From contig VFLF01000568.1 of assembly GCA_009885185.1 (NCBI GenBank), positions 1 to 13,815 on the forward strand: a stretch of DNA of 13,815 bases, given 5' to 3'. The translations under genes were made by a program, and so were the position numbers. Under the pieces are notes generated by a model. It did no database searches and was not told the DNA's origin. It worked only from the letters and a program-made list of their open reading frames with translations. Positions 1 to 8,271 of this stretch are shown here, one piece after another. The first letter of the stretch is position 1, and every line of letters starts with the position of its first letter. This DNA is from Nitrosomonadales bacterium (GTDB lineage: Bacteria > Pseudomonadota > Gammaproteobacteria > Burkholderiales > SG8-41).

Positions 1-1
1 A

Positions 2-154
<153 letters not shown>

Positions 155-177
155 ACAACGGCGTGGCTACCGGCGCG

Positions 178-768
178 CTACGTCTGAGATAACAACGTTT
201 CCACGGCTGCCCGCTTCGCCCGCTCAATAGCTTTCCCAGTCGGCGAAGTCTTGATTGGCAGCCGCGCGTCGCGCGGCGACAGCACCGCGATTTCAATTTC
301 CACGCCGTCGTCGTCAACAATGAAAAGCGGCACGGTGATGCGGCAGTCGCCGCTGTAAAGGGCAGTCTGATCGGCTTCGTAGTCGGCGCGGAGATCGATC
401 AAATGCATTTCGACGCCCTTGATGTCGTCGGTAAATAGCTGCAACTGGATGCCGGCGTATTTGCCGGCAATACCGGAGAGCACATTGCCCACCAGGCAGG
501 GGTTGAATTTTTCCAGCGCGGTCATGGCGCGTAACGCAATCTCACGTAACTCGGCGAGTTGTTCGCGGTGGGCATCGGGATGGTAAATCTCGCGATACTC
601 GCGCAGCGCGGCGTCGATTTCGTCGTTGCCCGGCAAGTGGCGCGTATCGGCGACACCGGCTTGGCGCGCGGCCTTGCGCTTGGCCAGGCCGTAGTCTTCA
701 ATGCCGTCTTCGGCCATGATGCGCGCGGCCAGGTGGGCGATTTGTGCGCGCTCGTCGTTACGCGGCAT
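178..768 (-). CDS. Conserved protein of unknown function, downstream of and coupled to PBP1A
   Basis: The product is 196 residues, starting MPRNDERAQIAHLAARIMAE. I chose the ATG at 768 because it follows the PBP1A stop by 7 bases; a longer open frame reaches back to 933 but would lie inside PBP1A and has an arginine- and proline-rich, non-protein-like N-terminus. The N-terminal third is helical and charged, with a GLAKRKAARQAG segment. The middle contains NPCLVGNVLSGIAGKYAG followed by LQLFTDD, then a beta-rich acidic part (PLFIVDDDGVEIEIAV) and a basic C-terminal helix. No signal peptide or membrane segment is visible, so it is probably cytoplasmic. I recall similar short proteins in beta- and gammaproteobacteria, sometimes labelled nucleotidyltransferase-like. 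The G-x-x-(L)-S-G...(L)-F-x-D-D pattern is loosely compatible with that fold but lacks a clean GS...DxD motif. No function is assigned. Being in the PBP1A unit, it is probably co-transcribed with it. Confidence 0.75.
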   Translation of the reverse strand: MPRNDERAQIAHLAARIMAEDGIEDYGLAKRKAARQAGVADTRHLPGNDEIDAALREYREIYHPDAHREQLAELREIALRAMTALEKFNPCLVGNVLSGIAGKYAGIQLQLFTDDIKGVEMHLIDLRADYEADQTALYSGDCRITVPLFIVDDDGVEIEIAVLSPRDARLPIKTSPTGKAIERAKRAAVETLLSQT

Positions 769-775
769 GGTGGTT

Positions 776-3052
776 TTAAAACAATTGGTTGCGGGCGGCG
801 TCCTGCAAGGCGGGTGTGGCGACGGGCTTGTCGCCGGTTTCAACCTCCCCGCGCGGCGCGAATTCCTGGTAGTAGATCTCGCCGCCGGTGGTTTGCAGAC
901 CCTGCGGGGCGTCCTGCGTTTGTTCCGGTACACCCTTGAGCACCACGCCCATGTAATTGATCCATATCGGCAAGGCCACGCCGCCGCCGGTCTCGTTGCG
1001 CCCGAGGGTTTGCGGCTGGTCGTAGCCTACCCACACAACACTGACAAGGCCTGCGTTATACCCGGCGAACCAGGCGTCGAGAAAATCATTGGTGGTGCCG
1101 GTCTTGCCGCCGAGGTCGCCGCGACCGAGCTTCATTGCTGACGCGGCCGTGCCGCCGCGTACCACGTCACGCATCATGCTGGTCATGATGTAGGCGTTGC
1201 GGGCGTCAATCACGCGTTCGGCATTTTCATTGGCGCGAGCGGGTTTGGCCTCGAACAACACAGTGCCACGGCTGTCTTCGACACGCTGAATGAAATATGG
1301 CTTCACGCGAAAACCGCCGTTGGCAAACACCGAGTAGCCGCCGACCATTTGCATCGGTGTAACGTTGCCGGCCCCTAACGCCATGGTGAGATACGGCGGA
1401 TGCAGCTTGGCCTCGAAACCGAATTTGGTGATGTAATCCTGTGCATATTTGGTGCCGATGGATTGCAGGATGCGTATCGACACCAGATTCTTCGAGCGCA
1501 TCAGCGCATTACGCATGGGCATCGGGCCATCGTATTTGCCGTCATAGTTCTTCGGATCCCATGCCTGCCCGCCGGTTTGCGTGGCGGTGAATTGCAGCGG
1601 CTCGTCGTTGATGATGGTGGAAGGCGTAAAGCCTTTTTCCAGCGCGGCCGAGTAAATGAATGGCTTGAAGCTGGATCCCGGCTGGCGCAGCGCCTGGGTG
1701 GCATGATTGTATTGCGCGCGAAAGAAATCAAAGCCGCCGACCAGCGCGCGGATCGCGCCGTCCTTGGGATCGGCGGAAACGAGGGTCGACTCGACGGCGG
1801 GCAGCTGCGTGATGATCCAACGCTTTTTGTCGTCGGGCTGCACCCGAATTATCGCGCCGCGGCGGATGCGCAGATTGGGGCCGGCCTTGTCGGTCAACGC
1901 CTCTGCCACGAACTTGAGGCTAACGTCGGTAATCTCGATCCACCCGCCACCGCGCCGGTACGCCTTGACGCGCTTGGGCGACGCTTCCGTCACCACGGCA
2001 GCAACAATGTCGTCGCTATTGCTGTGGTCCTGCAATGCTTCTTCGAGCGCTTCCTGAGTCGCGTTCGCTTCTACTTCGGCATAGCCCTCCGGACCGCGGT
2101 AGCCATGCCGGCGATCGTAATCGAGCACGCCCTTGCGTAGCGCCGCATAAGCTGCCGCCTGATGATCCACCAGAATGGTAGTGGTAACCTTCAGTCCCAG
2201 TGAATACGCGCCGTCCTGGTAGCGCTCGTACATTGCCTGGCGCACCATTTCCGCAACATGTTCGGCACGGGTGGCAAATTCATTGAGCTCGTTCCTGACG
2301 ACAACGGGCTGCTTGTCGGCCTCGGCTTGTTGCAAAGTGGAAATCGCACCCATCTCGCGCATGCGGCGCAGCACGTATTGCTGGCGCAGCTTGGCGCGAG
2401 CAGGGTTGGCGACGGGGTTAAAACTCGATGGCGCTTTCGGCAGTCCGGCCAGCATGGCGGTTTCGGCCAGCGTCAGTTGATCCATGGTTTTGCCGTAGTA
2501 GATGCGCGCGGCGGCGGCAAATCCGTAGGCGCGCTGGCCCAGATAAATCTGGTTGATATAAAGCTCCAGAATCTGCGACTTGCCGAGGCTGGATTCGATC
2601 TTGAAGGCCAGCAGCATTTCGTTAAATTTTCGCGTCAGCGTTTTCTCGCGTGAGAGAAAAAAGTTGCGCGCCACCTGCATGGTGATGGTGGAGGCCCCTT
2701 GGCGCGGGCCAGTGAGCGTGAAGTTGGCGATGGCGGCCCGCGCAAGGCCAATGTAATCGACGCCCTTGTGCTGGTAATAGCGCTCGTCCTCGGCGGCGAG
2801 AATGGCGTCCACCATGGTCTTGGGCACCTGCCCAATGGATACCACGGCACGGCGCTCCTCGCCGAATTCGCCGATCAGTTTACCGTCGGCGCTATAAACC
2901 CGCAGGGGAACCTTGGGACGGTAATCGGTCAGGACTTCCAGCGAAGGAAGGGTCGGCCAAACCATCACCGCAACGAACGCAAACAGCAGCGTTGTTGCGA
3001 AAATGCCCACAACCACTAGTAATAGGGGATAAGTGACCCAGCGAACAGACAT
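776..3052 (-). CDS. mrcA: Penicillin-binding protein 1A, bifunctional peptidoglycan glycosyltransferase/transpeptidase
   Basis: This 758-residue class A PBP polymerises lipid II into glycan strands and cross-links the peptides at the periplasmic face of the inner membrane. A single N-terminal membrane anchor spans about residues 8-32. The glycosyltransferase (GT51) domain follows. It has the catalytic Glu88 in AAEDERYYQHKGVD, then RQGASTITMQVARN and KxxEMLLAFKIE motifs, ending near residue 215. Residues 285-415 form an inserted OB-like region typical of PBP1A. The transpeptidase domain carries all three active-site motifs: S460-S-F-K463 in QPGSSFKPF, S520-K-N522, and K650-T-G-T-T. Length is near the family norm (about 750-850). 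The start at 3052 places the membrane anchor correctly, though no strong Shine-Dalgarno is visible. The gene is divergent from pilM, as in many beta- and gammaproteobacteria, where it is often called ponA. Confidence 0.96.
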   Translation of the reverse strand: MSVRWVTYPLLLVVVGIFATTLLFAFVAVMVWPTLPSLEVLTDYRPKVPLRVYSADGKLIGEFGEERRAVVSIGQVPKTMVDAILAAEDERYYQHKGVDYIGLARAAIANFTLTGPRQGASTITMQVARNFFLSREKTLTRKFNEMLLAFKIESSLGKSQILELYINQIYLGQRAYGFAAAARIYYGKTMDQLTLAETAMLAGLPKAPSSFNPVANPARAKLRQQYVLRRMREMGAISTLQQAEADKQPVVVRNELNEFATRAEHVAEMVRQAMYERYQDGAYSLGLKVTTTILVDHQAAAYAALRKGVLDYDRRHGYRGPEGYAEVEANATQEALEEALQDHSNSDDIVAAVVTEASPKRVKAYRRGGGWIEITDVSLKFVAEALTDKAGPNLRIRRGAIIRVQPDDKKRWIITQLPAVESTLVSADPKDGAIRALVGGFDFFRAQYNHATQALRQPGSSFKPFIYSAALEKGFTPSTIINDEPLQFTATQTGGQAWDPKNYDGKYDGPMPMRNALMRSKNLVSIRILQSIGTKYAQDYITKFGFEAKLHPPYLTMALGAGNVTPMQMVGGYSVFANGGFRVKPYFIQRVEDSRGTVLFEAKPARANENAERVIDARNAYIMTSMMRDVVRGGTAASAMKLGRGDLGGKTGTTNDFLDAWFAGYNAGLVSVVWVGYDQPQTLGRNETGGGVALPIWINYMGVVLKGVPEQTQDAPQGLQTTGGEIYYQEFAPRGEVETGDKPVATPALQDAARNQLF

Positions 3053-3274
3053 TTAGCGGTGGCTTTAAAGGGAATATCTTGAGAAAATTCCTACACTTAG
3101 ACGCTTTTGTTGATAGTGTACTTGAATATCTACCAACGCAAAAATTAACAGACTACACTATATCCCAGAATGCAAATTTGGACGCAGCGGAATACTCGCT
3201 GTTAGAGCGCGAAGTGATTACAAAAGAATAATTTACGTTTTATACTTAAAGTCATTTACGGGCGAAAACACACT
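3053..3274. promoter_or_regulatory. Divergent control region between the PBP1A gene and pilM
   Basis: These 222 non-coding bases are clearly more AT-rich than the flanking genes and must contain the promoters of both divergent units. Visible structure includes an exact 8-base inverted repeat, ATAGTGTA at 3113-3120 and TACACTAT at 3154-3161. A further CTACACT copy lies at 3091-3097 and a direct repeat ATTTACG at 3231-3237 and 3254-3260. For the PBP1A direction a very weak promoter-like pair is seen on the minus strand (TTGCGT then TACACT, 15-base spacer), not strong enough to list separately. No sigma-54-type GG-N10-GC element was noticed. No small ORF or tRNA-like structure is evident. Confidence 0.6.
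3218..3246 (+). promoter_or_regulatory. Candidate sigma70-type promoter for pilMNOPQ
   Basis: A -10-like TATACT (five of six consensus positions) lies at 3241-3246. It has a poor -35-like TTACAA at 3218-3223, a 17-base spacer and AT-rich surroundings. Transcription would begin near 3252-3254, about 21 bases before the pilM ATG. The -35 match is weak (three of six), so an activator or a different start is possible. This is a pattern match only. Confidence 0.4.
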
Positions 3275-4387
3275 ATGCCTATTCTTAAAGGGAAGCTTGG
3301 CGGAGGTCTAAGCGCTCTGGAGCGCCTGTTCCAAGTCAATTCTCCGCCGTTGATTGGCGTGGATATCAGCACTTCCGCCGTGAAAATGGTCGAGCTGACC
3401 GATCGCGGCAACCAAATGTATCAAGTCGAACGTTACGCGATCGAGCCTTTGCCCCGTGATTCGGTGGTGGAAGGCAATATCAATAATCTGGATGCCGTGA
3501 GCGAGACCCTTAAGCGCTGCCACGCCAAATTGGGTAGCAGCATCAAGAATGTCGCCATTGCGCTGCCCAACGCTGCCGTCATCAGCAAAAAAATCCTCGT
3601 TCCCGCCGGTTTGACCGAGGAGGAGATAGAAGTTCAAGTCGAAACCGAAGCCAACCAGTACATCCCATTTTCGCTGGATGAGGTCAATCTGGACTTTCAA
3701 GTGCTCGGCCCTGCGTCCGGCAGTCCCGATGACGTCGAAGTCATGATTGCCGCGTCGCGCAAGGAAAAAATCGAGGATCGTGTGGCGGCATCGGAAGTCG
3801 CCGGGCTCAAGGTCACGGTGGTTGACGTTGATCTGTTCGCCGCCCAGTCGGCGTTTGAGTTGATCGAAACCCAGTTCCCGGACAAGGGCAAGGATCAGAA
3901 CATTGCCATTATCGATGTCGGCGCCAGCTTCACTAACGTTAACGTGCTGCGCAATGGACAGTCGATCTATTTGCGCGAGCAGCCATTCGGCGGTGTGCAA
4001 TTGACACAGGAAATCCAGGACAAGTTTGGGCTGTCGCGCGAGGAGGCCGAAGTCGCCAAGCGCGCCGGTGGCCTGCCCGACAATTACGAAACGGATGTGC
4101 TCAATCCGTTTCTGGAGAATCTCGGTCTGGAAGTGGCGCGCGCGCTGCAATTCTTTTTCACCTCGACACAACACAACCAGGTCAATCACATCGTATTGTC
4201 CGGCGGGTGCGCGGCGCTGCCGGGCGCGGATGTCGCGGTGGCGAAACGTACCCAGGTCAATACGATTATTGCAAACCCGTTTGCCAACATGGCGTTGTCG
4301 TCCAAGGTGCGGCCAAAGAACCTCGCACAGGATGCGCCGTCGCTGATGGTGGCCTGCGGTCTGGCATTGCGGAGGTTTGACGCATGA
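3275..4387 (+). CDS. pilM: Type IV pilus assembly ATPase-like protein PilM
   Basis: This 370-residue cytoplasmic protein has the actin/FtsA-like fold and forms the cytoplasmic ring of the type IV pilus alignment complex by binding the PilN N-terminus. The nucleotide-binding phosphate-1 loop is seen as IGVDISTSAVKMVEL (about residues 27-41). A second phosphate loop, IAIIDVGASFTNVNV, lies around residues 210-224. The adenosine-loop region HIVLSGGCAALPG lies about 307-319, and the conserved ETEANQYIPF segment about 124-133. Length is typical for the family (350-370). The N-terminal lead of about 25 residues before the first beta strand is usual for proteobacterial PilM. It is the first gene of the operon; its TGA overlaps the pilN ATG by four bases (ATGA), suggesting translational coupling. 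The ribosome binding site is poor, the only purine-rich stretch being GGGCG at 3260-3264. Confidence 0.96.
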   Translation: MPILKGKLGGGLSALERLFQVNSPPLIGVDISTSAVKMVELTDRGNQMYQVERYAIEPLPRDSVVEGNINNLDAVSETLKRCHAKLGSSIKNVAIALPNAAVISKKILVPAGLTEEEIEVQVETEANQYIPFSLDEVNLDFQVLGPASGSPDDVEVMIAASRKEKIEDRVAASEVAGLKVTVVDVDLFAAQSAFELIETQFPDKGKDQNIAIIDVGASFTNVNVLRNGQSIYLREQPFGGVQLTQEIQDKFGLSREEAEVAKRAGGLPDNYETDVLNPFLENLGLEVARALQFFFTSTQHNQVNHIVLSGGCAALPGADVAVAKRTQVNTIIANPFANMALSSKVRPKNLAQDAPSLMVACGLALRRFDA

Positions 4388-4965
4388 TGCGCATCAACTT
4401 ACTGCCGCATCGAGAGATCCGGCGCAAACAGCAGCAACAGCAGTTTTTAATGGCCTTGACCTTGGTGGCAATTGTGGGTGCAGTAGTGGCCGGAGGCATC
4501 TATTACTATCTCGAAGAAGAGAACGCCAACCACGTCAGCCGTAACAAGTACCTCACCGAGGAAATCGCCAAAGTCGACAAGGAAATCGAGGAAATCAACC
4601 GGCTGAAAGAGCAGACCGCGTCGTTGCTCGCGCGTAAGCAAGTCGTGGAAACGCTGCAAGGCAACCGGTCCGAAACCGTGCATCTGCTGGATCAGTTAGT
4701 GCGGCAACTGCCGGACGGCATGTATTTGTCACAGGTCAAGCAGCAAGGCAGCAAAATAACCGTGAACGGCGTTACCCAATCGCAGGCGCGCGTGTCGACA
4801 TTGATGCGCAATCTGGAATCATCCCAAAAGCTGGGAAATCCGGCGCTGGTCGAGATCAAGGCGATTCAGCAAGGGGCGACGCGTGCGAACGAATTCACGA
4901 TGAACGTTACTATTGTTCGGCCGAAGGCGGAAGACCCGTCAAAAGCACCCGCCAAAAAAGGATAA
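4384..4965 (+). CDS. pilN: Type IV pilus inner-membrane assembly protein PilN
   Basis: This 193-residue bitopic inner-membrane protein links cytoplasmic PilM to periplasmic PilO. The short cytoplasmic tail MMRINLLPHREIRRK contains the INLLP motif known to insert into a groove of PilM. One membrane helix spans about residues 21-43. A periplasmic coiled coil follows, with heptad-like charged sequence (about 45-90, EIAKVDKEIEEINRLKEQ), and then a ferredoxin-like domain with the LLDQLVRQLPDGMYLSQVKQ segment. The C-terminus is Lys/Ala/Pro-rich. The gene begins with two ATG codons in a row. The first overlaps the pilM stop and the second would give MRINLLP, the commonest family start, so the true start may be 4387. 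A poly-Gln run (QQQQQ, residues 16-20) comes just before the membrane helix. Confidence 0.95.
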   Translation: MMRINLLPHREIRRKQQQQQFLMALTLVAIVGAVVAGGIYYYLEEENANHVSRNKYLTEEIAKVDKEIEEINRLKEQTASLLARKQVVETLQGNRSETVHLLDQLVRQLPDGMYLSQVKQQGSKITVNGVTQSQARVSTLMRNLESSQKLGNPALVEIKAIQQGATRANEFTMNVTIVRPKAEDPSKAPAKKG

Positions 4966-4971
4966 CTTGCC

Positions 4972-5604
4972 ATGACACTGGATGAACTGCGTCGGCTTGA
5001 TCCCAAAAAGATAGGATCATGGCCGGTACTGCCTAAACTGGGTGTGCTGCTGCTCGTGTTGCTGTTGATACTCGGCGCGGCCTACTGGTTTGTTTGGGCT
5101 GATCAACTTGCCCGGATCGATGCCGAGCGTGCGAAAACCGGGCAATTGAAAACGACTTTTGTTGAAAAGAAGACCGTGGCAGTTAATCTGCCCGCGTATC
5201 GCAAGCAATTGGATGACATTGAAAAGCAATTTGGCGCACTGCTCAGGCAGCTTCCCGGCAAATCCGAGATGGATGCCTTGTTGACCGATATCAACCAAGC
5301 GGGGTTGGGGCGTGGCTTGCAATTCGAATTGTTCAAGCCCGCGGCCAGCGAAGCAGTTAAGGATTTTTATGCCGAGTTGCCCATCGCCATCCGAGTGACG
5401 GGCAATTATCACGATATCGGCGCCTTTGCGGGGGATATCGGTAAGCTGTCGAGAATCGTGACGCTCAACGACATTAGCGTGGGCGGGGGCAAGGGCGCTC
5501 TGACCATGGATGCGACGGCGATGACGTATCGCTATCTGGACGAAGCCGAGGTGGCGGATAACAACAGAAAGAGGGCGGCCGCAGCGAAAGGCGCAAAGAA
5601 ATGA
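4972..5604 (+). CDS. pilO: Type IV pilus inner-membrane assembly protein PilO
   Basis: This 210-residue bitopic inner-membrane protein heterodimerises with PilN in the periplasm. It starts with the characteristic MTLDELRRLDPKKIGSWP cytoplasmic segment. A membrane helix follows at about residues 23-42, very Leu/Val-rich and ending AAYWFVW. Next come a periplasmic coiled coil (about 45-100) and a ferredoxin-like domain containing LPGKSEMDALLTDINQAGLGRGLQF, with PIAIRVTGNYHDIGAFAGDI towards its end. A purine-rich AAAAAAGG stretch ends about 13 bases before the ATG, further than ideal. The gap from pilN is six bases. Its end overlaps pilP by four bases (ATGA). The Lys/Ala-rich C-terminal tail (RAAAAKGAKK) is unremarkable. 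Confidence 0.95.
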   Translation: MTLDELRRLDPKKIGSWPVLPKLGVLLLVLLLILGAAYWFVWADQLARIDAERAKTGQLKTTFVEKKTVAVNLPAYRKQLDDIEKQFGALLRQLPGKSEMDALLTDINQAGLGRGLQFELFKPAASEAVKDFYAELPIAIRVTGNYHDIGAFAGDIGKLSRIVTLNDISVGGGKGALTMDATAMTYRYLDEAEVADNNRKRAAAAKGAKK

Positions 5605-6116
5605 TGCATATGCCTAAATATCTGATCCCGATGTTCGCGTGCGTGCTGCTGGCGGCCTGCGGCGGTGAAAAGCATTCTGACTTGCGTCAGTGGGTCAAAG
5701 AGCAGGACAACCTGCCGCGTGGTCGTATAGCGCCACTGCCGGAGGTCAAGCCGTACAGCCCGGTGGAGTACAACGCTTTTGACCTTACCGATCCTTTCAA
5801 ACCGCGAAAAATCGAACCGCCAAAAGGCGCGGTGGCCGGCGGTGTACAGCCGGACGTTAATCGGCGCCGCGAGCCGCTGGAAGCGTATCCGCTTGAAGCA
5901 TTGAAGATGGTCGGAATACTCAAGCAAAAGGGATATTTTGCCTTGGTCAAGACGCCCGACAACAATTTGTTTCAGGTCAAGTCGGGTAATTACCTAGGGC
6001 AGAATTTCGGGCGTATTACTGAAATTTCCGACACTTCGATAAAGCTTAGAGAAATCGTGCAGGACAGCAACGGCAACTGGGAAGAGAAGGATCAGACGCT
6101 GTTGTTGCAGGAATGA
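5601..6116 (+). CDS. pilP: Type IV pilus lipoprotein PilP
   Basis: This 171-residue lipoprotein connects the PilN/PilO heterodimer to the secretin PilQ. A type II signal peptide with the lipobox LLAAC gives Cys20 as the predicted lipidated residue, followed by GGEK. No Asp follows the Cys, so the +2 rule does not by itself argue for inner-membrane retention. The first half of the mature protein is extended and Pro-rich (PLPEVKPYSPVEYNAF, then DPFKPRK), the part known to contact PilN/PilO. The C-terminal beta domain runs about residues 92-170. It includes LEALKMVGILKQKGYFALV and NLFQVKSGNYLGQNFGRI, typical of the PilP/GspC-HR fold that binds PilQ. The start overlaps the pilO stop. A second ATG three codons later (MPKYLIP) is a plausible alternative start and leaves the signal peptide intact. 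Confidence 0.94.
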   Translation: MMHMPKYLIPMFACVLLAACGGEKHSDLRQWVKEQDNLPRGRIAPLPEVKPYSPVEYNAFDLTDPFKPRKIEPPKGAVAGGVQPDVNRRREPLEAYPLEALKMVGILKQKGYFALVKTPDNNLFQVKSGNYLGQNFGRITEISDTSIKLREIVQDSNGNWEEKDQTLLLQE

Positions 6117-6118
6117 CC

Positions 6119-6123
6119 AGGAG
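6119..6123 (+). promoter_or_regulatory. Strong ribosome binding site of pilQ
   Basis: AGGAG lies six bases before the pilQ ATG. It is the clearest Shine-Dalgarno sequence in the pil operon, where pilM has a poor site and pilN and pilP depend on ATGA overlaps. It supports the pilQ start and agrees with the need for many secretin subunits (12-15) per machine. Confidence 0.75.
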
Positions 6124-6129
6124 AATAAA

Positions 6130-8178
6130 ATGAAAACCACCCATCCGTCGTTGTTAATGTTTGTGCGAAACCTGTTGTTTGCGGCTGTGCTCGGTGTCGG
6201 GGCTCAATTGGCCCACGCCCAAAACAGCATCGAAAGCGTCAATGTATCCCCCCAGAGTGGCGGCAGGGTCGTTGTCCGCGTCGGGTTAAAAGAAGCATTA
6301 ACCGCGCCTCCCGCGGGATTTACCGTGAACAATCCGCCGCGCCTTGCGTTTGACTTCGCGAACACCGGCAACGCTCTGGGCAGAAATGTGCAGGACGTAT
6401 CGGACCCCGATGTTCGACGCATCAATATTGTCCAGGCAGGTAACCGTACGCGCATGGTGCTTGAACTGACCCGTGCGCTGAACTACGAAACGCAACTCGA
6501 CGGCAAGACCGTGCTGATCACCTTGCACGGCGCGGCTGGAGCTGCCGCAGGCACGGGCGCCGGCGCTCAACGGTTCGCGGAAGCCAGCGCTACCGATCAG
6601 AAACACAGCTTGCGCAACGTCGACTTTCGCCGCGGCACTGCCGGAGAGGGTCGTGTAGTGATTGATCTGTCGGATAGTCAAGTGGGTATAGACGTGCGTA
6701 AACAGGGCCGATCCATCGTCGTCGACTTTCTGAACTCCGATTTGCCGGCCAACCTGGCGAAACGTTTTGACGTAGCCGATTTCGGTACGCCGGTGCAGTT
6801 GGTTGAAGCCACAAAACAGGGCGCCAATGCACGCGTGGTTATCACGCCGGCGGGCAACTGGGAACACTCGGCGTATCAGGCCGACAACCGCTTTATCGTG
6901 GAGGTCAAGCGAGTTGTCGAAGACCCGAACCGCTTGGTGCGACCGGGCTTTGTCGGTGAAAAGCTTTCACTTAATTTCCAGAACGTCGAGGTACGTTCGG
7001 TGCTGCAAGTGCTGGCGGATTTTACCGGCCTGAACATCATTACCAGCGACTCAGTCGCCGGCAATCTGACCTTGCGTTTAAAGGATGTGCCGTGGGATCA
7101 GGCACTGGACGTCATCATGCGCAGCAAGGGTCTGGACATGCGCAAGGAGGGCAACGTGGTGTGGATCGCCCCACGTGATGAACTGGCGACACGGGAAAAA
7201 CTGGCGCTGGAATCGCGTTCCCAAATTTCTGATTTGGAACCGACCCAGACCGAAAGTTTCCAGTTGAACTATCAGAAGGCAACGGACGTGCAGGCACTGC
7301 TCTCCAATGCGCAGCAACGCATACTGTCGAAGCGTGGTAGTGCCGTGGTAGATGCGCGAACCAACCAGTTATTCGTGCAGGATACGCCGAGCCGCCTGGA
7401 AGATGTGCGCCGATTGATCCGTGTTATCGACATCCCGGTGCGCCAAGTGATGATCGAGGCGCGTATCGTGGAGGCATCCGACACGTTCAGCCGTAACTTG
7501 GGCGCTCGCCTTTCGTATAATGACACAACCACGAACCAGATCGGCTTGCCGGTGAATGGCTCGGACCCTCTGCGACTCGGTGTTGGCGCCAGCAGCACGA
7601 CACCCGCAATCGGCGGCACGGCGGGTTTGTTGAATCTGGTGTTGTTTAACAATAAACAGACACGTTTCCTGAATCTGGAGCTGTCGGCGCTGCAAGCGGA
7701 CGGCAAGGGCAAGATTATCTCCAGTCCACGTGTCATCACGGCGAATCAGAACGAGGCCACTATAGAGCAAGGCACCGAGATCCCCTATCAACAGGCATCT
7801 TCCAGCGGCGCAACCGCTGTGTCGTTCAAGAAGGCTACCCTGTCACTCAAGGTAAAACCGCAGGTCACACCCGACGACAACGTGATCATGACGCTAAAGA
7901 TCAACAAAGATTCCCGCGGTACGGAGACCATCTCTGGACCGGCCATCGATACCAAGCAGGTTTCGACCGAAGTACTGGTCGAAAATGGCGGGACAGTGGT
8001 GCTCGGTGGCATCTACACCTCGGAAGAGAGTTCGACGACAACCAAGACACCGGTGCTGGGCGATCTTCCTTATGTTGGCTTTCTGTTCAAGAATAACCGC
8101 AAGGTCGATGAGCGGCGTGAATTGCTGGTGTTCATCACGCCGAAGATACTCAAGGACAATCTGATTGTGCGTCAGTAA
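6130..8178 (+). CDS. pilQ: Type IV pilus secretin PilQ
   Basis: This 682-residue outer-membrane secretin forms the gated pore through which the pilus passes. A Sec signal peptide is visible (hydrophobic core about 8-24), with cleavage predicted after AHA at residue 30. Two AMIN peptidoglycan-binding domains follow, about residues 32-135 and 160-265. The STN/N0 domain spans about 278-348 (LSLNFQNVEVRSVLQVLADF, later DVPWDQALDVIM). The N1 secretin_N domain spans about 375-445 (SFQLNYQKATDVQALL, DIPVRQVMIEARIVEA). The C-terminal secretin pore domain runs from about 450 to the end. It contains the signature VENGGTVVLGGIY, the LGDLPYVGFLF segment and the terminal ELLVFITPKIL. Length and architecture match proteobacterial PilQ. 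The region between the AMIN domains is short and Ala/Gly-rich (AAGAAAGTGAGA). It is the last gene of the operon, followed by a terminator. Confidence 0.97.
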   Translation: MKTTHPSLLMFVRNLLFAAVLGVGAQLAHAQNSIESVNVSPQSGGRVVVRVGLKEALTAPPAGFTVNNPPRLAFDFANTGNALGRNVQDVSDPDVRRINIVQAGNRTRMVLELTRALNYETQLDGKTVLITLHGAAGAAAGTGAGAQRFAEASATDQKHSLRNVDFRRGTAGEGRVVIDLSDSQVGIDVRKQGRSIVVDFLNSDLPANLAKRFDVADFGTPVQLVEATKQGANARVVITPAGNWEHSAYQADNRFIVEVKRVVEDPNRLVRPGFVGEKLSLNFQNVEVRSVLQVLADFTGLNIITSDSVAGNLTLRLKDVPWDQALDVIMRSKGLDMRKEGNVVWIAPRDELATREKLALESRSQISDLEPTQTESFQLNYQKATDVQALLSNAQQRILSKRGSAVVDARTNQLFVQDTPSRLEDVRRLIRVIDIPVRQVMIEARIVEASDTFSRNLGARLSYNDTTTNQIGLPVNGSDPLRLGVGASSTTPAIGGTAGLLNLVLFNNKQTRFLNLELSALQADGKGKIISSPRVITANQNEATIEQGTEIPYQQASSSGATAVSFKKATLSLKVKPQVTPDDNVIMTLKINKDSRGTETISGPAIDTKQVSTEVLVENGGTVVLGGIYTSEESSTTTKTPVLGDLPYVGFLFKNNRKVDERRELLVFITPKILKDNLIVRQ

Positions 8179-8201
8179 CAGGGTTCGATAAGTTTGCTGA
8201 C

Positions 8202-8230
8202 AAGCGGCGTCTTCGGACGTCGCTTTTTTT
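8202..8230 (+). terminator. Intrinsic terminator of the pilMNOPQ operon
   Basis: The stem AGCGGCGTC (8203-8211) pairs with GACGTCGCT (8216-8224), with one G-T pair, around a stable TTCG tetraloop (8212-8215). A run of seven T at 8224-8230 follows directly. It starts 24 bases after the pilQ stop. This is a textbook Rho-independent terminator and implies that aroK needs its own promoter. Directionality comes from the T run; the opposite strand has only a short A pair at the matching end. Confidence 0.88.
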
Positions 8231-8271
8231 GCGGGCGGCAGAACGGCGCGGTCAATAAGGCGCAGCCATAG

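Noticed and set aside
178..933. Longer version of the unknown minus-strand protein, starting at 933
   Set aside because: The extra 55 residues lie inside the PBP1A gene in another frame and are Arg/Pro/Thr-rich, unlike a real N-terminus. The ATG at 768, just after the PBP1A stop, fits better.
701..2140. Several plus-strand open frames antisense to PBP1A (559-939, 701-1141, 1400-2140)
   Set aside because: The minus-strand PBP1A has all catalytic motifs across this range. The antisense frames lack domains and ribosome binding sites.
3308..4189. 293-codon open frame antisense to pilM
   Set aside because: It is fully inside pilM, whose family motifs are unmistakable. The antisense product has no recognisable domain and is explained by GC-rich codon bias.
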